DNA of 64,000 nucleotides. Origin: Methylobacillus sp. (GTDB taxonomy: Bacteria > Pseudomonadota > Gammaproteobacteria > Burkholderiales > Methylophilaceae). A program made the position numbers and the translations under genes. Location of the stretch: NCBI GenBank assembly GCA_031277395.1, contig JAITML010000009.1, positions 33,833 through 97,832 on the forward strand, given 5' to 3'. Below are positions 63,101 through 64,000 of the stretch, one piece after another. Every line of letters starts with the position of its first letter. Position 1 is the first letter of the stretch. The notes beneath the pieces are model-generated. The model worked only from the letters and a program-made list of their open reading frames with translations. It had not been told where the DNA came from and ran no database searches.

Positions 63101-64000
63101 CAACGGGTACGTTTAACCTCAACGACGACTTCGTCGTGACCAATGGCGGCAACAACGGCGGCCTCGCCTCCACGGTGAATGTGGCGAACGGCGTGACGGC
63201 CACGCTGGATCATGCGGCCGGTCTGGGCAACAGCGGCACCGCGAACCTCAACGGCGCGGGCGCGCAGCTTGAGCTTGACTTCACGGGCGCGGGCACGCTG
63301 GCCAAGACCATTGCAGGCGACGGCACGGTCAGTCTGCTCAGTGCCGCCGATGTGACCATTGCTGCGGCCACGAATAACAGCGGCTTCACCGGCACCTGGG
63401 ATATCGACACCGGCACCAAGCTGAGAGCTTCGACTGCAAACAATCTCGGCGCGGCAGCGGTGGTCAATGACGGCGAACTGCACATCAACACCAGCACCAA
63501 CTGGCAGATCGACAACGTTGTGACAGGCGCGGGCGATTTCTACAAGGAAGGCAACGGCACCCTCACCGCCGGCGCCAACCTCAACTACAGCGGCGCCACC
63601 TTCGTCAATCAAGGCACCTTTGCCGCCAGCGCCGACAATACCTTCAGCGCCAACTCCGCCCACACCGTCGCCACCGGTGCTACTTTGGACGCTGCCGGTT
63701 TCAACCAGACCGTCGCAAGCCTCACCAACGCGGGTACGGTCAATGTCGCGGCAGGCGCTGCCGGTGCGACCTTTACCGTCACCGGCGACTATGTGGGCAA
63801 CGGCGGCACCGTGGTTCTGGGTACGGAATGGGGCGATGACGCTGCCCTGCACGATACGCTGAGAATCGAGGGCCCCAATACCTCCGGCAATACCAACTTG
63901 CGCGTGCTGTACCGAGGCGGCGACGGCGAAGCCACCACAGTCGGGATCAATCTGGTTGATATCGTCAACAGCAGCGGTGCGGCCAACCAGGCAACCTTCG
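57199..64000 (+). CDS. Giant autotransporter adhesin (type V), N-terminal part
   Basis: The frame from ATG 57199 is open to the last base, at least 2267 codons, and continues outside the window. The N-terminus has the extended signal of type V secretion (NNSYKTIFNRSLGVLQVVSE, then KSHGKAG), and after a hydrophobic core cleavage is likely after PALA at residue 64. The rest is a beta-helix-like passenger rich in Gly, Asn, Thr and Ala with frequent INLxGxG and NNGxI turns and almost no cysteine. Autotransporter-associated repeats appear near residues 1858-1880 (NTYSGNTIVTSGILQLGN) and about 2110-2140 (GNGTLTAGANLNYSGAT). The last codons (HDTLRIEGPNTSGNTNLRVL) resemble the segment just before the translocator barrel. 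The barrel itself is not in view. It probably mediates surface adhesion or biofilm. Confidence 0.88.
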   Translation, partial: MNNSYKTIFNRSLGVLQVVSELVKSHGKAGSGIQITHCNYSIFPRLRPAYAALALSLGVTPALAQVTIDPNWDGSNYTDATHGQYTYSGGGTETLTGDFTLAPSINPITNISFLTLITNPAADVQGLPLGYTGSFDLNLGGQNDPIIVPNQTNPLLGTETFFMNGSADMSYILQNPSLQTYQSAAASNIYSGLRFATVDNGTLNISINSAALNNAGGTLNTSNTIVAKDTALFMAQNNGTVVLQEDMRVRFAMAGTAVDPTDVVNPRSSNVNNDTFNGSFLGFDGTPWNVTDLASFKDYNDWLADKMIAGELPTAQYLTELNKAYTNATTAFTYDPTLGTPISPGDPLFDPLTKAVIAEANGSNATAIIDTGVTVLLEGDTNVVDAYSSFGAPVAALYASNGGTVINNGLIAGVRGVAPIFVDDNSTGINNGVIIGGSLRTLTNPNTVIATGTSGFVRVDGPGATFTNNGIINVNYQGAIQIYEGSAINNGVINVQNGTSPSGAQTRGINATFTNATGGVIYLGRDISMDMSSPDKLDWGGADIEAASIGSTGIAATAQGGTGINQGKIIIGTKVVGVAGMRATNGSASVINDVGGEIDINGSVAGGLVGVNTGMHIQNTGTTNSSLNAGTINLNAINSVGLYVLATSTAGASSAESSGVINVNGGQDPTTLLRNYGIVAEGSTRAIATLSGVVNLNGDGAIGVHAKNNGQINVIGTGTVVFDPLGTGAINQIGYYALGVNSAITNNSTGTQDVSTDGSTLFRVESGAKFTGGGGASSTFTASGENSVAVAAVGFTGATLSSFNSGGMTINASGINSTAVLIEGGAQGKIESTATINLTGVGAGAGIADGQGHDINGDAAGAPVIGVLGNSTLAAGAAGFGTGTVLVSEANLNSSLDNVTGYIARNGAALDNSGNLNFTGIDTTGISVEDGSTGRNSGTISIGTGGVGISALSSTAAPTTVTNTGTINANGGSVTQRTTGIRASGANATVNMTAGNVNLNGVGSIGVNAEDGATVNLSGTAAVVFNNAASDQIGFLISGLGSTVNNAATSLDASSANSRLFRVDDGASYQGTPGTTLEASGAGAIALVASGVNADSTKSKIDTGDATLDVTGAGAWGVRVDGGAEGIITAGSTINLTGVGAIAGVVDGREVALDGTLSATTAPSTLTNNATVSSAATGATGFITRFDGTLINNGDITLTGPNSRGVEVVDGHFVNTADVTVNGTAVYVEGANATVQNNGSGTILATNGRAAIELGTDADLDLVGSGANTVEGRGTAHAVLIDTDAAGLTVNGAHLIVNAVGATGNGIENAGEIADIQLTNTLIDVANGKGVRTATSLAATNSGTITVTGSGTGLAFETATGTAISEDIDLSDSSGLTIEITGVNGTGISVNHSGGGDFTSAVNVNVAASGGSAVKLTGIATALNSGTLTSLSTAAPVVDASATGTNFTNDVTGIITVASTTDTAVQFGTQNDTFINSGAVTGVVNLGAGTNAAILNAGSTTSQVLGGVGADTVTVKGNAAFALLDGNAGATDTVIFDGATHTLSAASDIDRFETLRLQNSSVVTTALPIKMTDASTNAGGTVNILDTSRLNITAPAGYAFNHALTGDGILSATMANAADAFTFGSGTGSAFDGTVVLGLGTFNLGGVNTAALQNATLQLDAGNVTTVAAGPQSIEGLTFNGGRMNFDDAVPDAIAVTNLVTVDTLTVNSGSAGVQLVNPYTPPAAGSLIGTNLLEQDNTGQLYTQLVAATTVTTPGALLTLFDTNTNTNLSSLETVEIEQSGVNVATGHYGLAGYAGTDGTDTGLFVRWGLTQLDIHAGETLTVGNGNATGEDATLSALVTDLGNLEIDAGTGNTVILTNSGNTYSGNTIVTSGILQLGNNDVLGQTSLLQIEANATVNINGFTQTIGAFDGKANSTLNINTGNLTVGIINGSTGIFTGEAGSFQNIGTGTLTVEEGGTSAGTLTGAATGTFNLNDDFVVTNGGNNGGLASTVNVANGVTATLDHAAGLGNSGTANLNGAGAQLELDFTGAGTLAKTIAGDGTVSLLSAADVTIAAATNNSGFTGTWDIDTGTKLRASTANNLGAAAVVNDGELHINTSTNWQIDNVVTGAGDFYKEGNGTLTAGANLNYSGATFVNQGTFAASADNTFSANSAHTVATGATLDAAGFNQTVASLTNAGTVNVAAGAAGATFTVTGDYVGNGGTVVLGTEWGDDAALHDTLRIEGPNTSGNTNLRVLYRGGDGEATTVGINLVDIVNSSGAANQATF

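Overview
The window looks like chromosome of a Gram-negative betaproteobacterium, most likely in the Nitrosomonadales or a methylotrophic relative. This is inferred from gene content and order: ftsB-eno-kdsA-pyrG, grpE-dnaK-dnaJ, hrcA-hemH beside nadK-recN, recA-recX-alaS-lysC, mogA-thiL-pgpA-pncC, plus an mxaRSACKL-type cluster. Coding density is high, codon use is rich in GCG and CGC, and there is no complete insertion sequence, prophage or CRISPR array.

Layout. 1-5093: the end of a MoxR ATPase gene and five further genes in the exact order of the methanol dehydrogenase maturation set (mxaR, S, A, C, K, L), followed by an unrecognised secreted protein. 6400-10393: a composite inverted repeat, a YgfX/YgfZ divergent pair, an unrecognised membrane protein, a lipoprotein M48 protease and ftsB. 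10402-18415: eno, kdsA and pyrG, a 500-base gap with an inverted pair of DnaA-box-like sites, then the grpE-dnaK-dnaJ chaperone genes. 18563-33063: a methyltransferase-like gene and a lipopolysaccharide (LPS) inner-core locus. The core transferases and kinases waaC, waaG, waaP, a double-kinase gene, a carbamoyltransferase, a GT4 glycosyltransferase and an O-antigen-ligase-like gene are followed by waaF and the heptose supply genes hldE, gmhA and hldD. Two wrecked sugar-nucleotide epimerase genes and two copies of a dispersed repeat lie inside this locus. 33064-53416: housekeeping genes (hemH, hrcA, nadK, recN, yoaA, arfB, tRNA-Ser, lysC, alaS, recX, recA, pncC, pgpA, thiL, mogA, darP, pmbA, a DUF2845 gene, mlaA, fbp). 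53591-64000: a NarL-type two-component pair, a gap of about 1 kb holding two tandem copies of a structured element, and the first 6.8 kb of a giant autotransporter gene that is still open at the window edge.

The genes group into modules. One matures a calcium-dependent alcohol dehydrogenase whose structural genes would lie left of the window. One builds and decorates LPS core with heptose, phosphate and probably carbamoyl groups. MlaA and the autotransporter add outer-membrane maintenance and adhesion. The response regulator and sensor directly upstream of the autotransporter are candidates for its control.

The most interesting unexplained signal is the pair of tandem elements at 56395-56482 and 56575-56663. 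Each has two hairpins followed by a T-run, and the copies differ by compensatory base-pair changes while the loops stay nearly constant, as expected for sibling small RNAs. Next come a 162-bp element with terminal inverted repeats that supplies the gmhA stop codon and the likely hldE ribosome binding site, and the two internally deleted epimerase genes, one of which now encodes the C-terminal tail of the O-antigen-ligase-like protein from its antisense strand.
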